Assembly (NCBI GenBank): GCA_028692715.1
Contig: JAQUWU010000035.1
Location: 1 to 51,916 of the forward strand
Reading direction: 5' to 3'
Length of the DNA: 51,916 bases
Origin: Paludibacter sp.
GTDB taxonomy: Bacteria > Bacteroidota > Bacteroidia > Bacteroidales > Paludibacteraceae
Every line of letters starts with the position of its first letter. Within the stretch, counting starts at the first letter, position 1. Positions 27,270 to 36,407 of the stretch are shown here, piece after piece. The notes beneath the pieces were generated by a model. It did no database searches and was not told the DNA's origin. It worked only from the letters and a program-made list of their open reading frames with translations. A program made the translations under genes and the position numbers.

Positions 27270-28148
27270 TCATCTTCCAATTAAAAACGATGGTCTAAAT
27301 CGTTTTAGTATATAATAAGGGTGATTCTTTGCGCCAAAGCCTCTGTAGAAGCGTGCAATTCCTTCAATTCTTGAACCTTCAAAATCGAAACAAATATTTT
27401 TATTTGCTTCTTTTTTAATCAGGTAGTCAATTAAATAAAACATAGCTGAAGAATTTTTACCTTCAGCGTTTGAAACCGGCAATAAATAGGTTAATCTGTT
27501 TAAAGAGTGTAATATAAATAGCGAGGCAATCAATTCGTTTTGAGCAGAATAAACGCCATATAACGAAACAGAATTGTTTGTATAACCTGTTTGTATTACA
27601 TTTTCAAGTATTGCTTTCTGAACGTATAAGAATTTCTTATCAATTCCATAATAAAATTCTAAAAAATCATTTAAACTAATGTCTTTTTTTACAACAAGTT
27701 TTAACTTTTTAGCTTTATCAATATTGCGTTTAGTATTTTTCGAAAAACTATTCTGGAGGTTTTTATATGGTTGATTCAAATCTAAAATATAATTTGGATA
27801 GATAAAAGCTTTTGAGTAAAAGTTTTTTTCGTTTAAATTTAACTCATAACTGTAGTATGGAATTTCCTTTATAAAGTTTATTACAATTTCTTCATTGATT
27901 TCATTGGGTGAAAAGATACCAAGTTGTTGAGTTAAAACCGGTTGAACCAGATAAGGAATTTTATATTTACTTTTAGCAGGAAGCGGCATTACATACTCGT
28001 AGTTTTCACTAACAAGTGCTTCCCAACCAGGTGAAACAACATCTAAAAACCACGAATAGGCATAGGTTAATGAATTGAAAGATTTGGAGATACATTCATT
28101 CCATTTTTCGTAATCTATGCTGCTGTTTCGTAAATGTTTTAACTGCAT
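27270..28148 (-). CDS. FemAB/GNAT-like acyl- or aminoacyltransferase
   Basis: 292 residues with two weakly similar GNAT-type halves. SFSKNTKRNIDKAKKLKLVV near residue 135 and FDFEGSRIEGIARFYRGFGA near the C-terminus are typical of FemAB-related proteins found in polysaccharide and lipid modification clusters. The acceptor is unknown; position before a glycosyltransferase and flippase suggests glycan decoration. A -7 element lies just upstream, so this is the first gene of the unit. Confidence 0.75.
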   Translation of the reverse strand: MQLKHLRNSSIDYEKWNECISKSFNSLTYAYSWFLDVVSPGWEALVSENYEYVMPLPAKSKYKIPYLVQPVLTQQLGIFSPNEINEEIVINFIKEIPYYSYELNLNEKNFYSKAFIYPNYILDLNQPYKNLQNSFSKNTKRNIDKAKKLKLVVKKDISLNDFLEFYYGIDKKFLYVQKAILENVIQTGYTNNSVSLYGVYSAQNELIASLFILHSLNRLTYLLPVSNAEGKNSSAMFYLIDYLIKKEANKNICFDFEGSRIEGIARFYRGFGAKNHPYYILKRFRPSFLIGR

Positions 28149-28173
28149 GTTAAGGGTCTTGAAAAATTCAAAA

Positions 28174-28181
28174 CAAAAGTA
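28174..28181 (-). promoter_or_regulatory. -7 element for the glycan unit
   Basis: TACTTTTG on the minus strand fits TAnnTTTG; the leader would be about 19 nt. The -33 box is not clear. Confidence 0.45.
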
Positions 28182-28311
28182 ATGGATTTTTACTATAAAA
28201 CATCATAATTGGTTTGTTAATTTGAAATTCTCTGTTTATTCAGGAAACAAAAGAAAGCATTAATTGTTAGGATTTTTTAAAGAATTATTTTTTTTTTCAG
28301 AAAGAATACTG

Positions 28312-28319
28312 TAATTTTG
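28312..28319 (+). promoter_or_regulatory. -7 element for the bactofilin gene
   Basis: TAATTTTG fits TAnnTTTG and lies 28 nt before the ATG. It is preceded by a long T run without a clear TTG. Confidence 0.45.
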
Positions 28320-28347
28320 AAGCTTGAAAATTAAGTAACTAAAAAAC

Positions 28348-28725
28348 ATGGCAAAAGAAGTTGTAACAAATGCAGGTGCAATGTATAATGCACTCACAAA
28401 CGGTAGTAAAATTGTTGGGAAAATTTTTGCAGACAGCGATTTTCGAATCGATGGAGAAGTGGAAGGTACTATTAATTGCAATGGCAAAGTAGTTATCGGT
28501 CAAAAAGGACTTTTAAAAGGCTCTATTACCTGTTTGAATGCCGAAGTTGTTGGTACAGTGGAAGGAGATGTAAATGTCTCTGAAACCTTATCTCTGCGTT
28601 CAACGGCAGTAATTAAAGGAGATGTGAAAACAAAAATATTGGTGGTTGAACCTAATGCAGTGTTTAATGGCACTTGTTCGATGCGAAATAACGAAAATAC
28701 AGGAAAAACAGTAGCAGAGAAATAA
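28348..28725 (+). CDS. Bactofilin (polymer-forming cytoskeletal protein)
   Basis: 125 residues, the usual size. The core (about residues 20-110) is a repeated beta-helix pattern: GSKIVGKIFADSDFRIDGEVEGTINCNGKVVIG-type short G-x-(I/V) repeats continuing through GDVNVSETLSLRSTAVIKGDV. Bactofilins self-assemble without nucleotides into membrane-associated filaments affecting cell shape or wall synthesis. It ends before a hairpin terminator. The neighbouring M23 peptidase often paired with bactofilins is absent here. Confidence 0.94.
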   Translation: MAKEVVTNAGAMYNALTNGSKIVGKIFADSDFRIDGEVEGTINCNGKVVIGQKGLLKGSITCLNAEVVGTVEGDVNVSETLSLRSTAVIKGDVKTKILVVEPNAVFNGTCSMRNNENTGKTVAEK

Positions 28726-28760
28726 AACAAAATATCTAATAGTTCTTATTAAATTAATTT

Positions 28761-28797
28761 ACGTTGAGGCATCTAAAATACTTCAACGTTTTTATTT
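28761..28797 (+). terminator. Terminator after the bactofilin gene
   Basis: ACGTTGA pairs with TCAACGT, with further weak pairing in the 15-nt loop, followed by TTTTTATTT. It ends just before the YhdH start at 28807. Confidence 0.8.
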
Positions 28798-28806
28798 ATA
28801 AAAAAT

Positions 28807-29802
28807 ATGAAAAGTATTGAATATAAAGCATATGTTGTTGAAGAAATTGAAGGTAATTTCATTAGCTCAATAAAAACATTAAATACAGAGAATTTATCGA
28901 AGAATGATGTTCTGATTAAGGTTCATTATTCCTCATTAAATTATAAAGATGCTCTTTCGGCAACGGGTAATAAAGGGGTAACAAAGGCTTATCCTCACAC
29001 ACCTGGAATTGATGCATCCGGTATTGTTGAATTTTCAGAAAGTGAAGAATTTAAAGCCGGAGACAAGGTAATTGTAACAGGAAACGATTTAGGAATGAAT
29101 ACTGCAGGTGGTTTTGGACAATATATAAGTGTTCCTGCCGAGTGGGTTGTGAAATTGCCCGAAGGTCTAAGCATGAAAGAAGCAATGATATTGGGAACCG
29201 CAGGTTTTACTGCCGGTGTTCAGATTTCACGCTTAAGCGAGTTGGTAAAACCTGAAAATGGAAAAATTCTTGTTTCAGGAGCAACTGGCGGAGTAGGGTC
29301 GGTAGCTGTTTCAATTTTAAATAAATTAGGTTATCAGGTAACTGCAATTTCAGGTAAATCTACTGAACATGAATTTTTAAAAAGTATGGGAGCAAATGAG
29401 ATTATATCCCGTTCTGATTTTGAATTGCAGGATAAAAGACCAATACTTTCAGCAAAATATGCCGGTGCAGTGGATACAGTTGGTGGTATTATTTTGGAAA
29501 ATATATTAAAAACTTTACAGCCTCTTGGTGCTGTAACAACTTGTGGTAGTGTGTCATCCACTCAGTTGAATACAACTGTTTTTCCGTTTATTTTACGAGG
29601 AATTTCATTGATAGGTGTTTCTTCACAAAATTATCCATTAAATTTGAGAAAAAAAATATGGGAAAAATTAAGTGCCGATTGGAAACCTGAAAATTTATTG
29701 GAAATATATTCTGAAATTACTCTGAATCAAGTTGATGAGGCTGTAAAGAATATTTTACAGGGTAAACTAAAAGGACGAACAATCATAAAAATGAATGAGT
29801 GA
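28807..29802 (+). CDS. YhdH/YhfP family quinone oxidoreductase (AcuI-like)
   Basis: 331 residues of the zinc-free MDR superfamily. VHYSSLNYKDALSATG and PHTPGIDASGIV are signatures of YhdH/AcuI, and LVSGATGGVGSVAVSIL is the NADPH site (about residues 158-174). GTAGFTAGVQISRL precedes it. AcuI reduces acrylyl-CoA; the substrate here is uncertain. It is preceded directly by the bactofilin terminator, and dapL follows after 195 bp. Confidence 0.92.
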   Translation: MKSIEYKAYVVEEIEGNFISSIKTLNTENLSKNDVLIKVHYSSLNYKDALSATGNKGVTKAYPHTPGIDASGIVEFSESEEFKAGDKVIVTGNDLGMNTAGGFGQYISVPAEWVVKLPEGLSMKEAMILGTAGFTAGVQISRLSELVKPENGKILVSGATGGVGSVAVSILNKLGYQVTAISGKSTEHEFLKSMGANEIISRSDFELQDKRPILSAKYAGAVDTVGGIILENILKTLQPLGAVTTCGSVSSTQLNTTVFPFILRGISLIGVSSQNYPLNLRKKIWEKLSADWKPENLLEIYSEITLNQVDEAVKNILQGKLKGRTIIKMNE

Positions 29803-29997
29803 TTTTCTTGAATTTAAACTTTTTTGATTATTCTATTGTTTATAAAATCAATAAAAAAGACGAATATTACCAAAGAGTCGTTATTAGTCACAATATAAAA
29901 TCTTTTTAGTGAAAACACTTTTATTAATCAAAAAAAAAACGCAAATTTGCATTCATATTAATGTCGCATTTTCTCTTTCTTAATATCCTTACTTCTA

Positions 29998-31224
29998 ATG
30001 GCTTTAGCAAACGAGAATTATTTAAAAACTCCTGAAACATCCTACTTTGATGAGATTGATAAGCGCGTTAATGCCTATAAAATTACACATCCAAATTCTA
30101 AATTAATCCGTTTAGGTTTAGGCGACGTAACACAGCCCTTGCCTAATGAAGTTGTTCAGGCCATGCATCGTGCAATTGATGAAATGGCACATTTAGACAC
30201 TTTTAAGGGATACGGTCCACCACAAGGATATGATTTTCTGATTGATAAAATATTAAAAGATTATAGAACGCTGGGCGTATCACTTGAAAAAGAGAGCGTT
30301 TTTGTAAGTGATGGAGCAAAGTCGGATATTGGAAATATTGGACATGTTTTAGGAAGAGACAATATTATTGCTATTGCCGACCCGGTTTATCCGGTGTATG
30401 AAAATGCAACAATAATGAGTGGTAGAGCCGGAATCATTAATGACGAAGATCAAAAATGGAGTAATATTGTTTATTTACAATGTACCGCTGAAACAGATTT
30501 TCTACCGGAATTACCCAACGAGAAAGTCGATATAATTTATTTATGTAATCCCAATAATCCAACTGGGTCGGTATTAAATAAAACAGAACTTAAAAAATGG
30601 ATTGATTATGCCATTGAACATCAGAGTATTATTGTTTACGATGGTGCTTATCAGGCTTATATAAACGAGCCGGATGTGCCTCGAAGCATATATGAAATAA
30701 AAGGGGCTAAAAAAGTGGCCATTGAAATAAGAACTTATTCCAAATCAGCAGGATTTACCGGCTTACGTTGTGGATATACGATTTTTCCAAAGGAATTAAT
30801 GGTCTATACCAAAATGGGTGATCAGGTACCTTTAGTTGAATTATGGAGTAGAAGAAAAACGAATTATACAAACGGTGTAGCATATATCGTTCAACGTGGT
30901 GCTGAGGCAATTTATTCCAGAAAAGGAAAACAGGAAAGAATTGAATTGGTTAACTATTATCTCAAAAATGCGTCAATTATCCGACATGAATTACGGGCAA
31001 TGGGATTTGAGGTTTACGGTGGTGTAAGTTCACCTTATGTTTGGTTTAAAGCTCCTGATAATCAAACTTCCTGGAAGTATTTTCAACAATTATTGTATGA
31101 TTATAAAATAGTTGGAACTCCCGGAATCGTTTTTGGGGCTTCAGGTGAAGGATATATGAGATTTACCGGTTTTGGAAGTAGAGAAAACACAATTGAAGCC
31201 ATGAATAGGCTTCGAAATAGTTAA
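29998..31224 (+). CDS. dapL: LL-diaminopimelate aminotransferase
   Basis: 408 residues, the family length. It converts tetrahydrodipicolinate directly to LL-diaminopimelate in lysine and peptidoglycan precursor synthesis, the one-step DapL route. LIRLGLGDVTQPLP and FKGYGPPQGYDFLIDKI are specific to DapL; DGAKSDIGNIGHVLG, CNPNNPTGSVLN (PLP-binding Asn) and YSKSAGFTGLRCGY (catalytic Lys) follow. It starts after an unremarkable 195-bp gap and is followed 31 bp later by glmS, so two cell-wall precursor enzymes may be cotranscribed. Confidence 0.96.
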   Translation: MALANENYLKTPETSYFDEIDKRVNAYKITHPNSKLIRLGLGDVTQPLPNEVVQAMHRAIDEMAHLDTFKGYGPPQGYDFLIDKILKDYRTLGVSLEKESVFVSDGAKSDIGNIGHVLGRDNIIAIADPVYPVYENATIMSGRAGIINDEDQKWSNIVYLQCTAETDFLPELPNEKVDIIYLCNPNNPTGSVLNKTELKKWIDYAIEHQSIIVYDGAYQAYINEPDVPRSIYEIKGAKKVAIEIRTYSKSAGFTGLRCGYTIFPKELMVYTKMGDQVPLVELWSRRKTNYTNGVAYIVQRGAEAIYSRKGKQERIELVNYYLKNASIIRHELRAMGFEVYGGVSSPYVWFKAPDNQTSWKYFQQLLYDYKIVGTPGIVFGASGEGYMRFTGFGSRENTIEAMNRLRNS

Positions 31225-31255
31225 TAATTGAATCTGAAAATTTAAAAATAAGCGT

Positions 31256-33097
31256 ATGTGTGGAATTGTAGGTTACATTGGAAATAAACAAGCTTATCCT
31301 ATTCTAATAAAAGGATTACAACGTTTGGAGTACCGGGGATATGACAGTGCCGGTATAGCATTATTAAGCGAAGGCAATTTAAATGTTTATAAAACAAAGG
31401 GAAAAGTTTCTGACTTAATTCGATTCGCGGAACAACAGGATATAAAAGGAACAGTTGGAATTGCACACACACGTTGGGCAACACATGGAGAGCCAAACAC
31501 AATAAATGCACATCCACATTGCTCACAGTCCGAAGAACTGGCAATAATACATAATGGAATTATTGAAAATTATGCCGTATTAAAAGAAAGTTTAATAGAA
31601 CATGGATATACATTTCATAGTCAAACGGATACAGAAGTATTAATTCAACTTATTGAGTATATTAAAAAATCAAATAATATTGATTTGCCTACGGCTGTTC
31701 AATTGGCATTAAATCAAGTTGTTGGTGCTTATGCTATTGCAGTTATCGAAAAAAATCACCCCGATTTAATTGTAGCAGCCCGCAAAGGTAGTCCGTTGGT
31801 TGTTGGTATTGGAGATGATGAATTTTTCTTAGCATCTGATGCAACACCAATAATTGAGTTTACCAATCAGGTAGTATATGTTGGTGAAGAAGAAATTGTT
31901 ACATTGAGAAGAGGAAAACAACTTAAAATCAGAACAATAGGAAATGTAGAGAAAACTCCTGAAGTGATGAATCTGGAAATGACACTTAGTCAATTAGAAA
32001 AAGGTGGTTATCCTCATTTTATGATAAAGGAAATTTTCGAACAGCCTAAAACGCTGAGCGATAGTATGCGTGGTCGTGTTAATATAGAAGAAAATAACAT
32101 TAAACTAGCCGGATTTATCGACAATAAAGAGAAATTTTTAAATGCCAAACGTATTATTATAACTGCTTGCGGAACATCATGGCATGCCGGTTTAATAGGG
32201 AAATATGCCATCGAAGAATTTGCACGCATTCCTGTCGAAGTTGAATATTCATCAGAATTTCGTTATCGAAAACCGGTTATACATACCGATGACATAGTAA
32301 TAGCAATTTCCCAATCAGGTGAAACTGCTGATACTCTTGCTGCTGTTGAACTTGCAAAATCGAAGGGCGCATTTATTTTTGGAATTTGTAATGTTGTGGG
32401 TTCATCTATTCCACGTAACACACATTCAGGTTGTTATACGCATGCCGGTCCTGAAATTGGAGTTGCATCTACAAAGGCATTTACTGCACAAGTTACAGTA
32501 TTGACAATGCTGGCAATGATGATTGGTAAAGAAAAAGGAACACTTAGTCATGAGCAATACTTTAAAATTGTATCTGAACTTGGACGAATTCCCGATAAAA
32601 TCACTCAAGTTTTAAAACAAAACACCAAGATTGCAGAACTTGCAAAAACATTCACCTATGCTCAAAACTTCATATATATGGGTCGTGGGTATAACTTCCC
32701 GGTGGCTCTTGAAGGTGCACTAAAACTGAAAGAAATATCCTATATTCATGCCGAAGGTTATCCTGCTGCTGAAATGAAACATGGACCAATTGCTCTTATA
32801 AGTCAGGAAATGCCCGTTGTAGTAATTGCAACAAGTGCTGGAATGTACGAAAAAGTGGTAAGTAATATACAAGAAATTAAAGCAAGAAAAGGTCGGGTTA
32901 TTTCAATAGTGACTGAAGGTGACGTAGTTGTAAGTAATTTAACGGACTATAGTATTAGTATCCCTGACACAGAAGAATGTCTCGTTCCATTGTTGGCTGC
33001 TATACCCTTGCAATTGTTTGCATACCATATAGCTGTAGTGAAAGGGTGCGACGTGGATCAACCGAGAAACCTTGCAAAGTCTGTAACTGTCGAATAA
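31256..33097 (+). CDS. glmS: Glutamine-fructose-6-phosphate aminotransferase (isomerizing)
   Basis: 613 residues, full length. It makes glucosamine-6-phosphate from fructose-6-phosphate and glutamine, the entry to UDP-GlcNAc. The Ntn glutaminase starts with Cys2 (MCGIVGYIG); LQRLEYRGYDSAG and HTRWATHGEP are present. Two SIS sugar-binding domains follow (ACGTSWHAG, SQSGETADTLAA, and YMGRGYNFPVALEGALKLKE), and the C-terminus DQPRNLAKSVTVE is conserved. No glmS ribozyme is visible upstream; the 31-bp gap to dapL is too short. A terminator follows. Confidence 0.97.
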   Translation: MCGIVGYIGNKQAYPILIKGLQRLEYRGYDSAGIALLSEGNLNVYKTKGKVSDLIRFAEQQDIKGTVGIAHTRWATHGEPNTINAHPHCSQSEELAIIHNGIIENYAVLKESLIEHGYTFHSQTDTEVLIQLIEYIKKSNNIDLPTAVQLALNQVVGAYAIAVIEKNHPDLIVAARKGSPLVVGIGDDEFFLASDATPIIEFTNQVVYVGEEEIVTLRRGKQLKIRTIGNVEKTPEVMNLEMTLSQLEKGGYPHFMIKEIFEQPKTLSDSMRGRVNIEENNIKLAGFIDNKEKFLNAKRIIITACGTSWHAGLIGKYAIEEFARIPVEVEYSSEFRYRKPVIHTDDIVIAISQSGETADTLAAVELAKSKGAFIFGICNVVGSSIPRNTHSGCYTHAGPEIGVASTKAFTAQVTVLTMLAMMIGKEKGTLSHEQYFKIVSELGRIPDKITQVLKQNTKIAELAKTFTYAQNFIYMGRGYNFPVALEGALKLKEISYIHAEGYPAAEMKHGPIALISQEMPVVVIATSAGMYEKVVSNIQEIKARKGRVISIVTEGDVVVSNLTDYSISIPDTEECLVPLLAAIPLQLFAYHIAVVKGCDVDQPRNLAKSVTVE

Positions 33098-33106
33098 TAT
33101 CATAAT

Positions 33107-33140
33107 AAGCCCCTACTTTATACGTTGGGGCTTTTTATTT
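33107..33140 (+). terminator. Rho-independent terminator after glmS
   Basis: AAGCCCC pairs with GGGGCTT (33107-33113 and 33127-33133) around a 13-nt loop, followed by TTTATTT. Confidence 0.88.
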
Positions 33141-33222
33141 ATATCAAAGTAGATTATTTAAAATAAATTTTATAAAAAGAATAATTAACAATTTTAAATT
33201 TTTAATTATTAATTAAACAAGT

Positions 33223-35022
33223 ATGTGCGGAATAGCAATGGTAAGGCTACTTAAGCCTTTGGATTTTTATCAGGAAAAATATGGAACATGGCAGTATGGT
33301 TTGCAGAAAATGTATTTGCTTATGGAAAAGCAACACAACCGGGGACAGGAAGGTGCCGGTTTAGCTGCTGTTAAGTTGGATACACCTCCTGGCGAGGAAT
33401 ATATATGGCGCGACAGGGTAGAAGGTAAAAATGCGATTCAAAAGATTTTTGCTTCAATTAATAAAGCAACAGCAGAAAAGCCTAAGGAGGTTTTTCTAAA
33501 TGCAGAATTGTCAAAATCACAATTCCCATTTGCAAGTGAACTTTATCTTGGCCATTTACGCTACAGTACTTCAGGTAAAAGCGGTTTATCGTATGTTCAT
33601 CCTTTCCTGCGCCGGCATAACTGGAAAAACAGAACACTGGTATTGGCAGGTAATTTTAATTTGACAAATGTTGAAGAAATATTTGAACATCTTACTTTGA
33701 AAGGACAACACCCTCGTGATAAGGGAGATACTTTTTTGATGTTAGAGTCTCTTGGTTTTCAGCTCGATCAGGAAGTACAGAAAGAATACGATAAAATTAA
33801 ACAACGATATACAAATGATTTAGTCATTACTCAGAAAATAGAGGAAAACCTCGACATTGCTTCATTTATCCGCAAATCGGAAAAAATGTGGGATGGCGGT
33901 TATGTTATTTGTGGCATGCTGGGTCATGGCGATTCATTCATTTTTAGGGATGCAAAAGGTATTCGTCCGGCGTTTTATTATGTGAACGATGAAATTGTAG
34001 TTGCAGCTTCTGAGCGTCCTGTAATTCAAACTGCAATGAACCTAAAAGAAGAAGATATCATTGAATTGCAACCCGGTGAAGCAATGATTATCAAGAAAAA
34101 CGGAACTATAAAATTTGAAACTATCCGTCCCGCTGCAAAAGAACTAAAAAAATGTTCATTCGAACGTATTTATTTCTCTCGTGGTAGTGATATTGATATT
34201 TACAACGAACGTAAAAAATTGGGCGAGTCACTAGCAAAACCAATTTTAAAAGCTATTGACAATGATGTAAATAATACAGTTTTCTCTTTTATCCCAAATA
34301 CCGCTGAGGTGGCATTTTATGGAATGAGAGATGGAATAGAAGCTCTGAATAATCATACCATTCGTGTTGAAAAGGTTTTAATTAAAGACATTAAACTCCG
34401 TACATTTATATCGACAAACAATGAGCGCGACGATTTGGCTACACACGTGTATGATGTTACTTATGGATCTATCAGACGTGGAAGAGTGGATAACCTTGTA
34501 GCCATTGACGATTCAATTGTACGTGGTACAACTTTGAAACAAAGTATTTTAAAAATATTAAACAGATTAGAACCTAAGAAAATTGTTATTGTATCTTCTT
34601 CGCCACAAGTACGTTTCCCTGATTATTACGGCATTGATATGCCTCGTATGAATGAGTTTTGCGCCTTCCGGGCTGCTATTGCGTTATTGAAAGAAAGTGG
34701 ACGACAATCTATTATTGATGAAGTTTACGCTAAATCTAAAGCACAAGTTGATTTGCCCAAAGAGAAAATTGTAAATTATGTCACTGAAATATACAAACCA
34801 TTTACTCAACAAGAAGTTTCGGTTATGATTACTAAAATTCTTACGCCGAAAGATGTGGATTGTCCTGTGGAACTTGTCTACCAATCTATTGAAGGTTTGC
34901 ATGAAGCATGTCCTAATCATTTAGGTGATTGGTACTTTACCGGTGATTATCCAACGCCTGGTGGGAATCAATTGGTGAATCTGGCGTTCATTAATTATTA
35001 CGAGGGTAGGGATAATGATTAA
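33223..35022 (+). CDS. Large PurF-like amidophosphoribosyltransferase paralog
   Basis: 599 residues, about 100 longer than ordinary PurF. The Ntn glutaminase starts directly at Cys2 (MCGIAMVRL) with no propeptide; EKQHNRGQEGAGLAAVKL and YLGHLRYSTSGKSG follow. The phosphoribosyltransferase half has the PRPP loop AIDDSIVRGTTL at about residues 427-438 and RFPDYYGIDMP. Extra segments lie near residues 60-105 and 190-230 and at the C-terminus (EACPNHLGDWYFTGDYPTPGG). Bacteroidota often carry such a protein next to glmS in addition to true purF. Whether it makes phosphoribosylamine or another amide is unknown. Confidence 0.85.
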   Translation: MCGIAMVRLLKPLDFYQEKYGTWQYGLQKMYLLMEKQHNRGQEGAGLAAVKLDTPPGEEYIWRDRVEGKNAIQKIFASINKATAEKPKEVFLNAELSKSQFPFASELYLGHLRYSTSGKSGLSYVHPFLRRHNWKNRTLVLAGNFNLTNVEEIFEHLTLKGQHPRDKGDTFLMLESLGFQLDQEVQKEYDKIKQRYTNDLVITQKIEENLDIASFIRKSEKMWDGGYVICGMLGHGDSFIFRDAKGIRPAFYYVNDEIVVAASERPVIQTAMNLKEEDIIELQPGEAMIIKKNGTIKFETIRPAAKELKKCSFERIYFSRGSDIDIYNERKKLGESLAKPILKAIDNDVNNTVFSFIPNTAEVAFYGMRDGIEALNNHTIRVEKVLIKDIKLRTFISTNNERDDLATHVYDVTYGSIRRGRVDNLVAIDDSIVRGTTLKQSILKILNRLEPKKIVIVSSSPQVRFPDYYGIDMPRMNEFCAFRAAIALLKESGRQSIIDEVYAKSKAQVDLPKEKIVNYVTEIYKPFTQQEVSVMITKILTPKDVDCPVELVYQSIEGLHEACPNHLGDWYFTGDYPTPGGNQLVNLAFINYYEGRDND

Positions 35023-35194
35023 ATATTAGGAATTCAGGAGAATTTAATCTTTTTAATGATTTCTCTTGATTTCTTTCTTAAGTAAATCATTGAAGTACAT
35101 GACAAAAATTTAGATACAAATGATATACAGAGAAAAAGAACTTGCCTTACAGACTGTGTCGGTATTTTACTGTGCTAAAACATAAAATGCTAAT

Positions 35195-35261
35195 TGTCAT
35201 TTCGAACGAAGTGAGAAATCTAACAGAACTACCACTGCAAAGTTTATCGGATAACAGTGGT
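35195..35261. repeat. Common Bacteroidota intergenic repeat
   Basis: The block 35195-35221 (TGTCATTTCGAACGAAGTGA, then GAAATCT) is a sequence I recognise as a frequent short interspersed repeat in Bacteroidota genomes. It is followed by a hairpin, ACCACTG with CAGTGGT (35231-35237 and 35255-35261). No gene is present between 35023 and 35284. Confidence 0.55.
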
Positions 35262-35284
35262 TGAATTACTTAAATATTTTGTAC

Positions 35285-35617
35285 ATGAAAAGCGAAAATT
35301 TTATTTTTGAAAATAATACCGAATGGATTCAGATAGATGACAAAATACGTCGTCAGATTTTAGGATATGATGACAAAATGATGTTGGTGAAAATTGAATT
35401 CAAAGCCGGTGGAATAGGATATGTTCATCAACATGAACACCATCAATGCACTTATGTGGTTAGTGGAGTTTTTGAATTCAAGGTAGGAGAGGAGACTAAA
35501 ACTGTAAAAACTGGTGATGGACTTTATATGGAATCAAATGTACTTCATGGAGTTAAATGTATTGAAGGCGGAATATTAATCGATACATTTAGTCCTGGGA
35601 GACTAGATTTTCTTTAA
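35285..35617 (+). CDS. Small cupin-domain protein
   Basis: 110 residues from the ATG at 35285; an ATG eight codons earlier lies partly in hairpin sequence and is less likely. The cupin barrel contains HQHEHHQCTYVVSG (metal-binding His cluster, about residues 40-46), a GDGLYMESNVLHGVKCIEGG second motif with the final His, and the ending SPGRLDFL. It resembles pectin-degradation KdgF-like and other small cupins, but the function cannot be assigned from sequence. Its stop overlaps the convergent ubiE stop by 4 bp. Confidence 0.85.
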   Translation: MKSENFIFENNTEWIQIDDKIRRQILGYDDKMMLVKIEFKAGGIGYVHQHEHHQCTYVVSGVFEFKVGEETKTVKTGDGLYMESNVLHGVKCIEGGILIDTFSPGRLDFL

Positions 35618-36372
35618 ATTTTTTCCACTAAATACATACTGCAAACTCCAAAAGTAAATTTGCGGTGTTTTTTTAATTTAAAACCGTTGCCGATAAGGAT
35701 TCTGATAAGTTTATCACCATTTGGGAAAGCATGCATTGATTCCTGAAGATAGTTATATGCTACTTTGTCGCTGGAAAGCAGTTTGGCGGTCATCTTTACA
35801 AATATCTTTGTGTAAAGCTGATAACCTTTAAATAATAATTCATTATTTGGTTCATTCATTTCTAATATCAATAAATGACCACCCGTTTTCAAAACACGAT
35901 TTATTTGTTGGAGACTTTTGTTCAATTTTTCAAAATTACGTATACCAAATGCAATGGTTGCTGCGTCGAACGAATTGTCTGGGAAAGTAAGGGCTGAAAC
36001 GTCCTGAACCTGCAAATCTATTTTGTCGTTTAGTTTTGCTTTCTCTACTTTCAAACGCCCCAAATCCAACATCTTTTCTGAAATGTCAATACCCGTAACT
36101 TTTTCAGGATGAAGAAATTTGTAAGATTTTATACACATATCAGCCGTTCCGGCTGCAATATCTAAAATTTGTTTGGGATGGTATTTTTTTAAAGCAAGTA
36201 ATGAGCCTCTCCGCCATAAACGAGCTAAACCCCAAGTCATTATGTCGTTGAACTGATCGTATTTGCCTGAAATAGTATTAAACATTCTCGCCAATTGTAC
36301 CGTTTTTTCCTCTTCCTGATTATAGGGTTTTACTTTGGTAAAATCAGTTTCTGATAATTTTTTTTTACTCAT
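35614..36372 (-). CDS. ubiE: Demethylmenaquinone methyltransferase
   Basis: 252 residues. It methylates demethylmenaquinone to menaquinone, the usual quinone of this phylum. FNTISGKYDQFNDIMTWGLARLWRR is the diagnostic N-terminal motif; LDIAAGTADMCI is the SAM site, VTGIDISEKML motif II, and IAFGIRNFEKL and LKTGGHLLILEMNEPNN complete the UbiE/MenG signatures. It follows lgt by 35 bp and probably belongs to the secA-lgt-ubiE unit. Confidence 0.95.
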   Translation of the reverse strand: MSKKKLSETDFTKVKPYNQEEEKTVQLARMFNTISGKYDQFNDIMTWGLARLWRRGSLLALKKYHPKQILDIAAGTADMCIKSYKFLHPEKVTGIDISEKMLDLGRLKVEKAKLNDKIDLQVQDVSALTFPDNSFDAATIAFGIRNFEKLNKSLQQINRVLKTGGHLLILEMNEPNNELLFKGYQLYTKIFVKMTAKLLSSDKVAYNYLQESMHAFPNGDKLIRILIGNGFKLKKHRKFTFGVCSMYLVEKI

Positions 36373-36407
36373 AATTTATATAAAAACATCATTTTCAGTG
36401 TTTAACA

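Noticed and set aside
31225-31255. glmS ribozyme upstream of glmS
   Set aside because: The gap is 31 bp, too short for the ribozyme, and this RNA is typical of Firmicutes.
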